Counted from the stretch's first letter, positions 21,889-30,299 are shown. The stretch is DNA of 34,429 nucleotides from CAYUIS01 sp964444825 (GCA_964444825.1 CAYUIS010000045.1:1-34429), one strand, 5' to 3'. Program-made: numbers and translations. The notes: generated from the sequence alone by a model not told the origin.

Positions 21889-23043
21889 ATGGCCACAAAG
21901 ATCTTGGTAGTTGACGACGAAATAGAAAGCGTAAAGCTTATCGGGCTGATGTTGCAGCGACGGGGCTATGAGATCGCTGCCGCGCGGACTGGCGCTCAGG
22001 CTCTGGAGAAGGCCCAGGTCGAAAACCCAGATCTGATTATCTTGGATGTGATGATGCCAGATATGGATGGTTATGAGGTCTGTCGCCGACTTCGTGCCGA
22101 CCCTGCGATGGCTACTGTTCCTATCATCATGTTCACAGCCAAGACAATGATAGATGACAAAGTGGCTGGGTTTCAAGCAGGAGCTGACGACTATTTGACC
22201 AAGCCAGTGCACCCAGAAGAACTGGCCTCCCGCATTGAGGCGGTGCTGCTGCGCACATCGCGACGGCAGTCGCCAGTCGAGGAGAAACCCGCAGCGCGTG
22301 CCAAAGTCATCGGGTTTCTGGGCTCGAAGGGAGGAGTGGGCACGACGACCTTGGCGCTCAATGTCGCCGTGTCACTGGCCCAGGACATAGCCAAGGATAA
22401 GCAGATCATACTGGCCGATATCCGGTCCGGTATGGCGGCCTCTTCCCTCAACTTGGGTTTGCGACGTCAAGGCGGGGTGTGGCAGCTTTTGGATCAGCCG
22501 GTCGGAGGGATTGACTCCAGGATGGTAGAGGCCCAGTTGGAGGAGCACAAGACGGGTGTGCGCGTGCTGGGCGGCCAGATTGAACCCATTGGGGTGGCCG
22601 AGCCGATATTGCCTAGCTATGCCGAGGTCTTGATTCAACACCTTGGGACTATGTCGGACTATCTTTTGCTGGACCTCGGAGTCGGTCTGGGTGAGACGAA
22701 CCGTCACGTTCTGCCGGTGTGTGATCACATTGTCGTGACTACTGAACCTCACCGCGTGGCGCTTACGCTGACTCGGTCCTTGCTGGATGGGATGACCTCG
22801 CTGCTCACACTGCCCCGCCACAGGATCAGTGTCGTGCTGATCAACAAAACCCCTTCCGGCTCCACGTTTACGAAGGAGGCGGTGGAGGATTTGATAGAGA
22901 ATGATCTGGCTGGTGTGATCACACCAGCCGCTGAGATGGCGTTTCAAGGGGCCGAAACGGGCAACCCGATGGTGACTGCCCAGCCAACTTCGCTGGTTGC
23001 TCAGCAAATCCGAAGACTCGCAGAGGATTTGTCCAAGACCTGA
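21889..23043 (+). CDS. Receiver domain fused to a CpaE/MinD-like ATPase
   Basis: The protein has 384 residues. Residues 1-122 form a response-regulator receiver with phosphoacceptor D53 (LIILDVMMPDMDG) and the switch residues MFTAK and YLTKP. A short linker leads to a MinD/ParA-type domain with GFLGSKGGVGTTT near 142-154. It keeps the signature lysine (K147) of deviant Walker A motifs but has Thr where the classical P-loop lysine would be, as in CpaE proteins. CpaE-like proteins position pilus or secretion machinery; no pilus genes are nearby, so the role is open. It is the first gene of a four-gene operon that also encodes a histidine kinase, its likely partner. Confidence 0.87.
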   Translation: MATKILVVDDEIESVKLIGLMLQRRGYEIAAARTGAQALEKAQVENPDLIILDVMMPDMDGYEVCRRLRADPAMATVPIIMFTAKTMIDDKVAGFQAGADDYLTKPVHPEELASRIEAVLLRTSRRQSPVEEKPAARAKVIGFLGSKGGVGTTTLALNVAVSLAQDIAKDKQIILADIRSGMAASSLNLGLRRQGGVWQLLDQPVGGIDSRMVEAQLEEHKTGVRVLGGQIEPIGVAEPILPSYAEVLIQHLGTMSDYLLLDLGVGLGETNRHVLPVCDHIVVTTEPHRVALTLTRSLLDGMTSLLTLPRHRISVVLINKTPSGSTFTKEAVEDLIENDLAGVITPAAEMAFQGAETGNPMVTAQPTSLVAQQIRRLAEDLSKT

Positions 23044-23046
23044 GAT

Positions 23047-23748
23047 ATGGTTGTCCGGCCCGTTTTCCGGCATCCGTGGGACGTATCGCCAGCAGAGGGG
23101 AGAGGAATCCAGCGTCAACTCTGCAAGCGCATGCGCGTGGAGCCGCTTGTGAGTCAACCGGAGACCGTCGCGGGAATAGACGCGAGTCTGAAGGGCGGAG
23201 TAGGGCGGGCGGCTGTGGTGTTGTTCGCCTATCCCGAGCTGAGACCCTTTCAGGCGGCTACGGCGGAGATGTCTGTTTCGTTCCCCTACATACCGGGACT
23301 GCTGGCGTTTCGTGAGGGCCCGGTGGTGCTGGCGGCTCTGGAGCGGTTGGATGTTGCTCCAGATGTGTTGATGTTTGATGCCCATGGTCTGGCTCACCCG
23401 CGTCGTGTCGGGCTTGCTACTCACATAGGGGTGCTGTTGAACAGGCCTGCTGTGGGTTGTGCCAAATCGCGTCTTTGTGGGACTCACGTGGAGCCCCACG
23501 AGCAGAAAGGGAGCTGGTCTCCGCTAGTGGACAACGACCAGGTGATCGGTGCCGTTGTGCGAACGCGAGATCGTGTCCGACCTGTTTTTGTATCGATAGG
23601 GCATCGAGTGGATCTAGAGGGCGCGATTTCACTGGTGTTGAGTTGCACAACCAAGTATCGTCTCCCGGAACCGACTCGCTGGGCACACCGAGTCGCAGGT
23701 GGTGGAGCCTTGCCTCGGGCTCGGCAACCTGCGCTACCTGATCGATGA
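23047..23748 (+). CDS. nfi: Endonuclease V (deoxyinosine 3' endonuclease)
   Basis: The protein has 233 residues and starts three bases after the upstream stop, without a clear ribosome site, so translation is probably coupled. The catalytic metal ligands are present at the family positions: D45 (GIDAS), E90 (FPYIPGLLAFREGP) and D111 (MFDAHGLAHPR), matching D35, E89 and D110 of the E. coli enzyme. KYRLPEPTRWAHR is the usual C-terminal end, followed by a Pro/Arg/Ala-rich extension of about 18 residues. The enzyme cuts one base 3' of deaminated adenine (inosine) in DNA, or in RNA for some homologues. Its place between a receiver-ATPase and a sirtuin is unusual. Confidence 0.9.
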   Translation: MVVRPVFRHPWDVSPAEGRGIQRQLCKRMRVEPLVSQPETVAGIDASLKGGVGRAAVVLFAYPELRPFQAATAEMSVSFPYIPGLLAFREGPVVLAALERLDVAPDVLMFDAHGLAHPRRVGLATHIGVLLNRPAVGCAKSRLCGTHVEPHEQKGSWSPLVDNDQVIGAVVRTRDRVRPVFVSIGHRVDLEGAISLVLSCTTKYRLPEPTRWAHRVAGGGALPRARQPALPDR

Positions 23749-23755
23749 AGCAAGC

Positions 23756-24529
23756 ATGAAAACTACAGCCGGGTATGCGGACGAGATAAAGCGAGCGGCG
23801 GCACTTGTTTGTGAGTCTAGGTATGCTGTCGCTCTGACAGGCGCGGGGCACAGTACACCCTCGGGGATTCCTGACTTTCGGTCGCCAAAGAGCGGGATGT
23901 GGGAGTGCGCTGATCCATTGGAGGTGGCCTCCATCTACAGCTTTCGTCGTTGCCCCGAGGCATTTTACACCTGGATACGTCCCATGGTGATGACGCTGCT
24001 CGAGGCTGAGCCTAATCCTGGTCACCTGGCGTTGGCAGAACTGGAGACACAGGGGCATCTGAAGGCGGTCATCACGCAGAACATTGACAACCTGCATCAA
24101 CGGGCTGGGTCACATGAGGTACTGGAGCTGCACGGTCATATGCGAGAGGCCACATGCATCAGTTGCTATCGTGCCGTGGGTTCAAGTGCCATACTGGATG
24201 ATTTCCTGGCCTCAGGCGATGTGCCTGTTTGTGATACGTGCGGCGGTGTGATGAAACCCAATGTCGTGCTTTTCGGAGAGCAGCTACCGATCAAAGTGGT
24301 CAATGCAGCCATGGCGCATATCCGTCAGGCTGATCTAATGATAATCGCTGGATCGTCATTGGAGGTAATGCCCGCTTCGCAACTGCCCCTCCTAGTGCGT
24401 GAACAGGAAGGGCATCTAATCGTGATTAACTTTACGCCCACCTATGTTGACGATGTGGCTGACGTGGTGATCCACGCTGATGTTGCAGAGGTGCTGCCTC
24501 GTATTGCCCAGGCTTGTGCAGGAGGATAG
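23756..24529 (+). CDS. Sir2-family NAD-dependent protein deacylase (sirtuin)
   Basis: The protein has 257 residues from the ATG at 23756, seven bases after the endonuclease V stop. Longer in-frame starts overlap the upstream gene and add no conserved sequence. The NAD site reads GAGHSTPSGIPDFRS, with His where GAGIS is usual. TQNIDNLHQRAG, catalytic His in ELHGH, zinc cysteines CISC ... CDTC, KPNVVLFGEQLP and AGSSLEVMPA are all intact. It removes acyl groups from protein lysines using NAD and is cytoplasmic. It may link the operon's output to NAD status, which is inference. The stop lies inside the ribosome-site region of the next gene. Confidence 0.9.
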   Translation: MKTTAGYADEIKRAAALVCESRYAVALTGAGHSTPSGIPDFRSPKSGMWECADPLEVASIYSFRRCPEAFYTWIRPMVMTLLEAEPNPGHLALAELETQGHLKAVITQNIDNLHQRAGSHEVLELHGHMREATCISCYRAVGSSAILDDFLASGDVPVCDTCGGVMKPNVVLFGEQLPIKVVNAAMAHIRQADLMIIAGSSLEVMPASQLPLLVREQEGHLIVINFTPTYVDDVADVVIHADVAEVLPRIAQACAGG

Positions 24530-24531
24530 GG

Positions 24532-25743
24532 GTGGGGACAGATCAGGTTGAAGGTACAAGCTACGAACAACGTGTGGCTCGACTCGAACAGATCATCGAG
24601 ATTACTCGCTCGCTGAACCTGACGCTAAACATGCGTCCGCTACTGCACCGCATTGTCGAGGCGGCGCAGGAGCTAACCGACGCGCAAGAATGCTCCATTC
24701 TGTTGGTGGATCGCAAGAGCGGTGAGTTGTACTTTGAGGCAGCGACGAATCTCCCGGGCGTACAGTCGATTCTTGTTCCTATGGAGGGCAGCGTCGCTGG
24801 CTGGGTGGTTGAGACGGGCCAATCTCTCGTCGTCGCTGATGCCCAGCATGATCCTCGCTTCAGTTTCTCGAGTAAGGCGGATGCGCAGTCCGACTTTGTC
24901 ACGCGGTCGATCTTGGCCGTTCCGATGATCTCCAGAGAAAATGTGATCGGGGTGTTGGAGGCCATCAACAAGGAGGGAGGAGTTGCTTTTACCGAGGAGG
25001 AAGTCGAGCTTTTGGCCGTTCTGGGCGATCAGGCGGCAGTGGCAGTACAGAATGCCCTTCTGTTCCAACAGTCTGACCTGATTGCCGAGATTGTTCACGA
25101 GATGCGCACGCCGCTGAACTCTATTATTGCCTATTCTGACCTGATGCAGCGACCGACGGCGACCATGGATCAGCGTAAGCAGTTCTTGGGCATTATCCAG
25201 CATGAGGCTGAGCGCATCAGCGAGATGACGAACAACTTTCTCGAACTGTCACGGCTGCAATCGGGCCGCGCTTCCTTGGCTCTGGATCCCGTTGACTTGA
25301 ATACAGTGGTTCTTATGGCGATCAACGTGATCAAGCCACAGGCTGATGGCAAACAAATCATCCTGGCGATCGACGTGCCTACTGCCCTACCGCCTGTCAT
25401 GGGAGATGCTCAGCGCCTTCATCAGGCGTTACTCAATCTGCTGAGCAATGCAGTAAAGTATAGCGATCCAGGTGACACGGTCACCGTTTCAGCACGTGGA
25501 CACGGAGAATTCGCGCGTGTGAAAGTTGCCGATACAGGACCGGGGATTCCGATCGACGCTCTGCCAAGTATCTTTGAGCGCTTCTACCGGGTACCTGGTG
25601 CAGAGAGACGGGCGGTCGGGACCGGATTGGGGCTCGCCATTACCCAGCAGATCATCGAAGCACACGGTGGGAAAATCGTCGTCGACAGTGAGGAGGGCAA
25701 GGGCACGACATTCACGTTTACACTGCCGGTGAAAGTGGGGTGA
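24532..25743 (+). CDS. Soluble GAF-domain sensor histidine kinase
   Basis: The protein has 403 residues from a GTG at 24532. AGGAGG lies six bases upstream, and the sirtuin stop codon sits between the two. A GAF domain (LEQIIEITRSLNLTLNMRPLL to LGDQAAVAVQNALL) is followed by an H-box (IVHEMRTPLNSI), N-box (NLLSNAVKYSDPG), G1 (DTGPGIP), F-box (FERFYR) and G2 (GTGLGLAI). No TM segment is present. It is the last gene of the operon that begins with a receiver-ATPase, its most likely phosphotransfer partner. It has the same build as the kinase at 10837-12267 but lacks that protein's longer N-terminal region. Confidence 0.9.
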   Translation: MGTDQVEGTSYEQRVARLEQIIEITRSLNLTLNMRPLLHRIVEAAQELTDAQECSILLVDRKSGELYFEAATNLPGVQSILVPMEGSVAGWVVETGQSLVVADAQHDPRFSFSSKADAQSDFVTRSILAVPMISRENVIGVLEAINKEGGVAFTEEEVELLAVLGDQAAVAVQNALLFQQSDLIAEIVHEMRTPLNSIIAYSDLMQRPTATMDQRKQFLGIIQHEAERISEMTNNFLELSRLQSGRASLALDPVDLNTVVLMAINVIKPQADGKQIILAIDVPTALPPVMGDAQRLHQALLNLLSNAVKYSDPGDTVTVSARGHGEFARVKVADTGPGIPIDALPSIFERFYRVPGAERRAVGTGLGLAITQQIIEAHGGKIVVDSEEGKGTTFTFTLPVKVG

Positions 25744-25771
25744 TGATGTGAAGAGGAAAAAGGATGGCAGG

Positions 25772-25796
25772 AACCGCGCCCCTCGGCGCGGTTTTT
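25772..25796 (+). terminator. Strong Rho-independent terminator
   Basis: AACCGCGCC (25772-25780) pairs perfectly with GGCGCGGTT (25785-25793) around CCTC, followed by TTTG, with five Ts in all counting the stem end. It ends the 21889-25743 operon 29 bases after the kinase stop. Confidence 0.9.
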
Positions 25797-25822
25797 GATT
25801 TGGCGCAGGGGAGAGCAAGGGT

Positions 25823-26938
25823 ATGCTCATTGGTATCGACGCCAGCCGTGCTGTCACTGCGTATCCGACCGGCACCGAAATCTATTCTCTGCGGTTGACT
25901 GAGGCGTTGCTGGCTCTGGAGAGCGCTTTTCGTTTCCGCCTCTATTTCCGCACACCGCCTCCCAAAGGTCTGAAGGACCTCAAGGCCGAGATGCGCGTTA
26001 TTCCGTTCCCCCGCATGTGGACCCACGTTCGCCTGTCCTGGGAGATGGCATTCCATCCGCCAGATGTGTTATTTGTGCCTGCCCACGTGTTGCCGGTTTT
26101 CCATCCCCGTGTCAGTTTGGTCACCGTTCATGACCTGGGATACCTAGAGTACCCCCGGGCTCATCCGTGGCGGCAGCGCCTGTATCTCGACCTCTCCACT
26201 CGCTGGAACGCCCGCGCTGCCGCGCATATCCTGGCCGATTCCGAAGCGACCAAGTCCGATCTTGTGACGCGCTATTCGACGCCACCCGGTAGGATCACCG
26301 TCGCCTACCCTGGTCGGGACGAGTCTCTGACGCGGGAGCGTGATCTGGACAGGATCGAGGCGGTCAAGTCGCGCTACGGAATCACTGGCGATTACTTTCT
26401 CTACCTCGGCACTCTCCAGCCAAGAAAGAATCTAGCTCGGATCATCACGGCCTTTGCTGCCCTGGGCTTGGGGATACAACAGCGTGACATCAGCCTGGTC
26501 CTGGCAGGCAAGCGAGGGTGGCTTTACGATGACCTCTTCACCCTGGTGCGTCGCAGTGGCCTGGAGAAACGCGTGATGTTCCCTGGCTACATTGCTGAGG
26601 GAGACAAGGCCGCGCTATTGAGTGGTGCGGTGGCTTTTGTTTTCCCCTCGTTATACGAAGGGTTCGGACTGCCGGTGCTTGAGGCTCAGGCCTGCGGTTG
26701 CCCCGTCATCACCAGTACGGCCACAAGCCTACCGGAGGTGGCCGGAGATGCAGCACTCTTGGTGGACCCGTATGATATTGATGCTATCGCTAATGGTATG
26801 GAACGGGTCGCTGACGATCCCGGTCTGCGGGAGGCACTGATTGAGCGAGGGCTCATCAACACTCGCCGCTTCTCCTGGCGTAGGTGCGCACAGGCTGTCC
26901 TGAGTGCTGTTGAGCAATCTATGCGGTCTGTGGTATAA
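25823..26938 (+). CDS. Family 4 glycosyltransferase (group 1)
   Basis: The protein has 371 residues with the two-domain GT-B fold. The N-terminal half begins with MLIGIDASRAV and contains VTVHDLGYLEYP and ADSEATKSDL. The C-terminal donor-binding half contains FLYLGTLQPRKNL, VMFPGYI and the EX7E-type motif FPSLYEGFGLPVLEA, followed by SLPEVAGDAALLVDP. Such enzymes move a sugar from a nucleotide donor to an envelope polysaccharide or lipid carrier. Donor and acceptor cannot be read. It starts 27 bases after the terminator with no clear promoter of its own. Its stop codon lies inside the -10 box of the next transcription unit. Confidence 0.87.
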   Translation: MLIGIDASRAVTAYPTGTEIYSLRLTEALLALESAFRFRLYFRTPPPKGLKDLKAEMRVIPFPRMWTHVRLSWEMAFHPPDVLFVPAHVLPVFHPRVSLVTVHDLGYLEYPRAHPWRQRLYLDLSTRWNARAAAHILADSEATKSDLVTRYSTPPGRITVAYPGRDESLTRERDLDRIEAVKSRYGITGDYFLYLGTLQPRKNLARIITAFAALGLGIQQRDISLVLAGKRGWLYDDLFTLVRRSGLEKRVMFPGYIAEGDKAALLSGAVAFVFPSLYEGFGLPVLEAQACGCPVITSTATSLPEVAGDAALLVDPYDIDAIANGMERVADDPGLREALIERGLINTRRFSWRRCAQAVLSAVEQSMRSVV

Positions 26939-26939
26939 T
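26910..26939 (+). promoter_or_regulatory. Promoter overlapping the glycosyltransferase stop codon
   Basis: TTGAGC (26910-26915), an 18-base spacer ending in TGG, and TATAAT (26934-26939). The glycosyltransferase stop TAA (26936-26938) is part of the TATAAT. Transcription would start only about four bases before the ATG at 26950, giving an almost leaderless message. Confidence 0.6.
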
Positions 26940-26949
26940 CGATCGGCGT

Positions 26950-27849
26950 ATGGAACAGGACCTCTCTTCAGCCATATCTTGCCCAGACGATGATGGTTTG
27001 GCCAGCCTCCGCGATCGTGTAACCAGTCTGACCAACTGGTTAACCCCGGCGTGGGCTGCCCTATGTGGTGTGGTCGCCTCGGGTAGCGTCGATTGGCAGT
27101 CCAGTTTTTGGCCGAGACTGATCCAGTTGATTCTCCTAGTGGATGTTGGGTGGGGGACACTGTGGTCGGTCCTTGGGAGCACCAATTGGACTGTACCACT
27201 ACTGCGCTGGCATGATTGGCGCTTAGGCGAACCCGTAGCGAGACCTCCTTATGCACTGCCTGACTCGCCGGGTGATCGGGCATCCCGGTGGCTGGGACAG
27301 TTGCGCGTCTGGGGGCGCGATGTTTTGTGGCCCACGTGCGGTCTCTCACTCTCGGTGATAACGGTTGCGTTGGTCGTGACGGGCGTGCTGGCGTCAATGC
27401 TGGGGACAGGTCTATCCCTTCTGAGCATAGCTGCCATAGCTCTTATGCAACTAGGCCTGGCGTGGGAGGGTGGTCGCGGGACTGCGGCGCCAAAGTGGGA
27501 TGCCGTTTTTGCCGTGGCACTTCCCTGGCTGGCCGGTGATCTCGTCTCTGCCGGATCGCTCTCAATGCTCTCGGTTGGACTAGCGGTTGCTTTTGCGCTG
27601 GCTTGGGGATCCGCCCGGCAGGCTCACGTGCCCTGGCGACGTCTGCTTGGGGTCGGTGCTCAGTTTCTGGTGGTGCTTGGCCTGATTGTTTCTCACAATG
27701 CTCTGGGGGCGGGTTGTCTGCTATTGTTACTTGTCCCCCAACTGATGCTGTTCCCCTGGCTGCGGCGTGGGCTGGATACCATGTGGACCATGCGCTACAC
27801 CCGACTCTGGATGATGGCGGCGATGTTGGTTGCTGCTTGGGTGTTCTAG
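26950..27849 (+). CDS. Uncharacterised multi-pass membrane protein
   Basis: The protein has 299 residues. A short hydrophilic N-terminus is followed by about seven or eight hydrophobic segments, for example LIQLILLVDVGWGTLWSVLG, VITVALVVTGVLASMLGTG and ALGAGCLLLLLVPQLMLFPW. Trp is frequent. I recognise no catalytic or transport motif. It stands immediately before a methyltransferase and three Ccm genes, where a CcmA or other heme-handling gene might be expected. Its proximity hints at envelope or cytochrome biogenesis, but this is inference. The next ATG lies three bases after its stop. Confidence 0.72.
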   Translation: MEQDLSSAISCPDDDGLASLRDRVTSLTNWLTPAWAALCGVVASGSVDWQSSFWPRLIQLILLVDVGWGTLWSVLGSTNWTVPLLRWHDWRLGEPVARPPYALPDSPGDRASRWLGQLRVWGRDVLWPTCGLSLSVITVALVVTGVLASMLGTGLSLLSIAAIALMQLGLAWEGGRGTAAPKWDAVFAVALPWLAGDLVSAGSLSMLSVGLAVAFALAWGSARQAHVPWRRLLGVGAQFLVVLGLIVSHNALGAGCLLLLLVPQLMLFPWLRRGLDTMWTMRYTRLWMMAAMLVAAWVF

Positions 27850-27852
27850 GTA

Positions 27853-28710
27853 ATGAATCCGGCAACACTGATCCTGGGTCTTGTTGGCCTTGGTCTTCTG
27901 GGATTGTTCCTATACTGGCAACTGATCATCGCGGAGGGCACCTATCTGGGGCCGCGGATCGTCGTATTGCTTTACGACTGGTCGGCACGCGTTTACGAGC
28001 GCATCAAGCAGTATGACACAGGGGATGAGCAATGGTTCTTGGGGCTGCCGCTGGTGCGTGCGTTGGAGGTGATCCCCGCACCGCTGGTTCTGGACGTAGC
28101 CACCGGTACGGGCAGGTTGCCGAGAGCGCTGATGCGCCAACCTGGCTTCCGAGGCCGGGTGATAGGTCTCGATTTGTCTCGCCGTATGCTGCGCCAGGCT
28201 GTTGAACGAACGGTGCAGTTTGCGGACCGGTTGACCTACATTTGGCAGGATGCTCGTCGGCTACCCTTTGATGACGACACCTTTGACGCCGTGACGTGCT
28301 TGGAGGCTCTAGAGTTCACACCTAATCCGCGCGAGATCCTGCGAGAACTCGTACGCGTGTTACGGCCTGGAGGCGTCTTGGTGGTGACAAATCGTGTTGG
28401 TCGCGATGCAAAGTTGCTGCCTGGTCGTGTCTTTCCTCGCGATCAGTTCAAGCAGGTGCTGGGCGAGTTCCCCCTTGAGGGGGCCAAGGTGCGGCCGTGG
28501 CAGGTGGACTATGACCTGGCATGGGCGATCAAATCTGGACTTCCGCACGGTGGTTCTATTCGGCCACTGCCAGAGATTCTGCGCTGTCCCGTGTGCAGCG
28601 GTCATCTGGATCCGTCGGCACAAGATGGCGCACAGGGGTTTCGCTGTACTGGCTGCCACCAGGTATATCCAGTCGCGGAGGATGGGGTCATCGAGATGGC
28701 GCGTAGATAG
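27853..28710 (+). CDS. Membrane-anchored class I SAM methyltransferase with zinc ribbon
   Basis: The protein has 285 residues. One hydrophobic segment at the N-terminus (ATLILGLVGLGLLGLFLYWQLII) anchors it. The SAM-binding motif LDVATGTGRLP is near residue 80, followed by VIGLDLSRRML, FDDDTFDAVTCLEALEF and LRPGGVLVVTNR, as in UbiE/Methyltransf_11 enzymes. The C-terminus has CPVC ... CTGC, a zinc ribbon like those of Trm112-type proteins (LRCPVCSGHL ... VYPVAEDGVIEM). The target may be a lipid, a quinone or a small molecule. Its stop overlaps the ccmB start by one base. Confidence 0.83.
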   Translation: MNPATLILGLVGLGLLGLFLYWQLIIAEGTYLGPRIVVLLYDWSARVYERIKQYDTGDEQWFLGLPLVRALEVIPAPLVLDVATGTGRLPRALMRQPGFRGRVIGLDLSRRMLRQAVERTVQFADRLTYIWQDARRLPFDDDTFDAVTCLEALEFTPNPREILRELVRVLRPGGVLVVTNRVGRDAKLLPGRVFPRDQFKQVLGEFPLEGAKVRPWQVDYDLAWAIKSGLPHGGSIRPLPEILRCPVCSGHLDPSAQDGAQGFRCTGCHQVYPVAEDGVIEMARR

Positions 28711-29408
28711 TGGCGATGGGGGTTGGGCTTTCCTTGCACAGCTATTTGGGCAAAGTCTGGGCCATCATTGTTAAGGATGTCGTCGCCGAGTTTCGCACGC
28801 GGGAGATGATCAGTGCGATGCTGGTGTTTTCCGTGCTGGCGCTGTTGATTTTCAGTTTTGCTTTGGATCTGCGGGGAGCAATGGCGAGAGCGGCGGCGCC
28901 GGGCGTGTTGTGGGCCACGGTGGCCTTCTCCGGGACGCTGGGGCTAAGTCGCTCGCTGGCACGCGAGCAGCAGAACGGTTGTATAGATGGTCTGCTGCTG
29001 GCACCGATGGATCGGAGTGCCATTTTCTTTGGCAAGGCGTTGGGCAACCTGGCGTTTATGGTGGTTGTGGAGATCATGCTGTTGCCCCTGTTCTCTGCCT
29101 TGTTCAACGTGCCACTCCTCAGAATCGGAGTACTGGGGGTAACTGCCCTGGGGACAACTGGGTATGCGGCCGTGGGTACACTGCTGGCGGCCATTGCCGT
29201 CAATACAAGAGCGCGGGAGGTGATGCTCCCGGTTCTGCTGTTGCCCCTGGTGGTGCCTCTCCTTATCGCTGCCGTCAAGACGACGGGGGGACTGATAGAG
29301 GGCGGAACGTTGGCGGAGTTGGGGGGGTGGGTGCGTCTGTTGGTCGCTTATGATCTGATTATCGTGGCCGTTTCAATGCTCACGTTTGGCTACGTCGTTG
29401 AGGAGTAG
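28710..29408 (+). CDS. ccmB: CcmB-type heme exporter permease
   Basis: The protein has 232 residues with about six TM segments. The N-terminal KVWAIIVKDVVAEFRTREMISAMLVFSVL, the ALDLR segment, LSRSLAREQQNGCIDGLLLAPMDRSAIFFGKALGN and REVMLPVLLLPLVVPLLIAAV are typical of CcmB. The start is a GTG at 28710 overlapping the preceding stop; an ATG at 28716 is possible. CcmB works with the ATPase CcmA and with CcmC to release heme-CcmE on the outer side of the membrane in system I cytochrome c maturation. No ccmA is in the window. Confidence 0.88.
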   Translation: MAMGVGLSLHSYLGKVWAIIVKDVVAEFRTREMISAMLVFSVLALLIFSFALDLRGAMARAAAPGVLWATVAFSGTLGLSRSLAREQQNGCIDGLLLAPMDRSAIFFGKALGNLAFMVVVEIMLLPLFSALFNVPLLRIGVLGVTALGTTGYAAVGTLLAAIAVNTRAREVMLPVLLLPLVVPLLIAAVKTTGGLIEGGTLAELGGWVRLLVAYDLIIVAVSMLTFGYVVEE

Positions 29409-29435
29409 AGAGTTGGGGTCAATGAGGGAAGGCAC

Positions 29436-30128
29436 ATGAAGAGATCTGGGCAGGATTGGTGGGGTATCGCACTAGCAGTGTTGAGCGGCGCGGCGATTGT
29501 GATAGCACTGACAATGGTTTTTGTGTACGCTCCTCGAGAGGCGACGATGGGAGATGTGCAGCGAATCTTTTACTTCCACGTGTCCTCGGCCTGGGTAGGT
29601 TTCCTGGCCTTCTTTGTCACCTTCTTGGCGGGAATTGGTTATCTGGCGCGGAGAGAGCGACGGTGGGATATTGTGGCCGTGTCGTCGGTAGAGATTGGGG
29701 TGACATTTATTACTATGGCCATCATCACCGGTTCGCTTTGGGCCCGACCAGCGTGGGGTACCTACTGGACCTGGGAGCCACGGCTGACCATCTCCGCCGT
29801 GCAGTTGCTCATCTACGTATCGTACGTTATGCTCCGGGCCGCAATCGAAGGCCCAGAGCGAAGGGCGCGCTTTGCGGCTGTATATGGTATCGTTGCCTTC
29901 GTCACGGTGCCGCTCTCCTGGTTTGCCATTCGCTGGTGGCGCACCATTCATCCGGATGTCCTCACGAGCGGGGAGGGGATGGCGCTCACGTCACGGATGG
30001 TCCAGACGCTACTGTTCTCTGTAGGGGCATTTACTCTGCTGTATGTGACGCTGCTGCGGCAGCGGATACGTCTGGAGCAAGCCACCGATGTCCTGCTGTA
30101 TCTCAGAGCGCGTATACGAGACCTTTGA
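29436..30128 (+). CDS. ccmC: CcmC-type heme-handling membrane protein
   Basis: The protein has 230 residues with six TM segments. The WWD-type heme-binding motif reads WGTYWTWEPRLT near residue 109, and heme-ligand histidines are visible in FYFHVSSAW and RTIHPDVL. CcmC loads heme onto CcmE in the outer face of the cytoplasmic membrane. It lies 27 bases after ccmB and 24 bases before ccmD in one operon. Confidence 0.9.
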   Translation: MKRSGQDWWGIALAVLSGAAIVIALTMVFVYAPREATMGDVQRIFYFHVSSAWVGFLAFFVTFLAGIGYLARRERRWDIVAVSSVEIGVTFITMAIITGSLWARPAWGTYWTWEPRLTISAVQLLIYVSYVMLRAAIEGPERRARFAAVYGIVAFVTVPLSWFAIRWWRTIHPDVLTSGEGMALTSRMVQTLLFSVGAFTLLYVTLLRQRIRLEQATDVLLYLRARIRDL

Positions 30129-30152
30129 GTTGATTAGGGAGTCAAGTGTAGT

Positions 30153-30299
30153 ATGGAAAACCTGTCCTATCTTGTGGCGGCCTACATTGTGTTCTGGGCG
30201 CTGACGTTTGTGCTCGTGTTCTCCATCTGGGCGCGGCAGCGACGGTTGGAGCAGGAGATTGCGGCGCTGGCGGCGCAGTTGAAGGAAAACGAGGAATAG
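30153..30299 (+). CDS. ccmD: Small CcmD-like protein
   Basis: The protein has 48 residues: one hydrophobic segment (YLVAAYIVFWALTFVLVFSI) followed by a basic and helical cytoplasmic tail (ARQRRLEQEIAALAAQ). This size, topology and position right after ccmC are the hallmarks of CcmD, which assists release of heme-bound CcmE from the CcmABC complex. The ATG at 30153 lies 24 bases after the ccmC stop. It is the last gene of the operon; ccmE, ccmF and ccmH do not follow. Confidence 0.78.
   Translation: MENLSYLVAAYIVFWALTFVLVFSIWARQRRLEQEIAALAAQLKENEE

Noticed and set aside
22372..23499. Open frame of 375 residues antisense to the receiver-ATPase and endonuclease V
   Set aside because: It spans two intact genes on the other strand and has a His/Arg/Gln-rich composition without motifs.
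23699..23755. Longer start of the sirtuin overlapping endonuclease V
   Set aside because: The added residues match no sirtuin and no ribosome site precedes them; the ATG at 23756 gives the usual family beginning.
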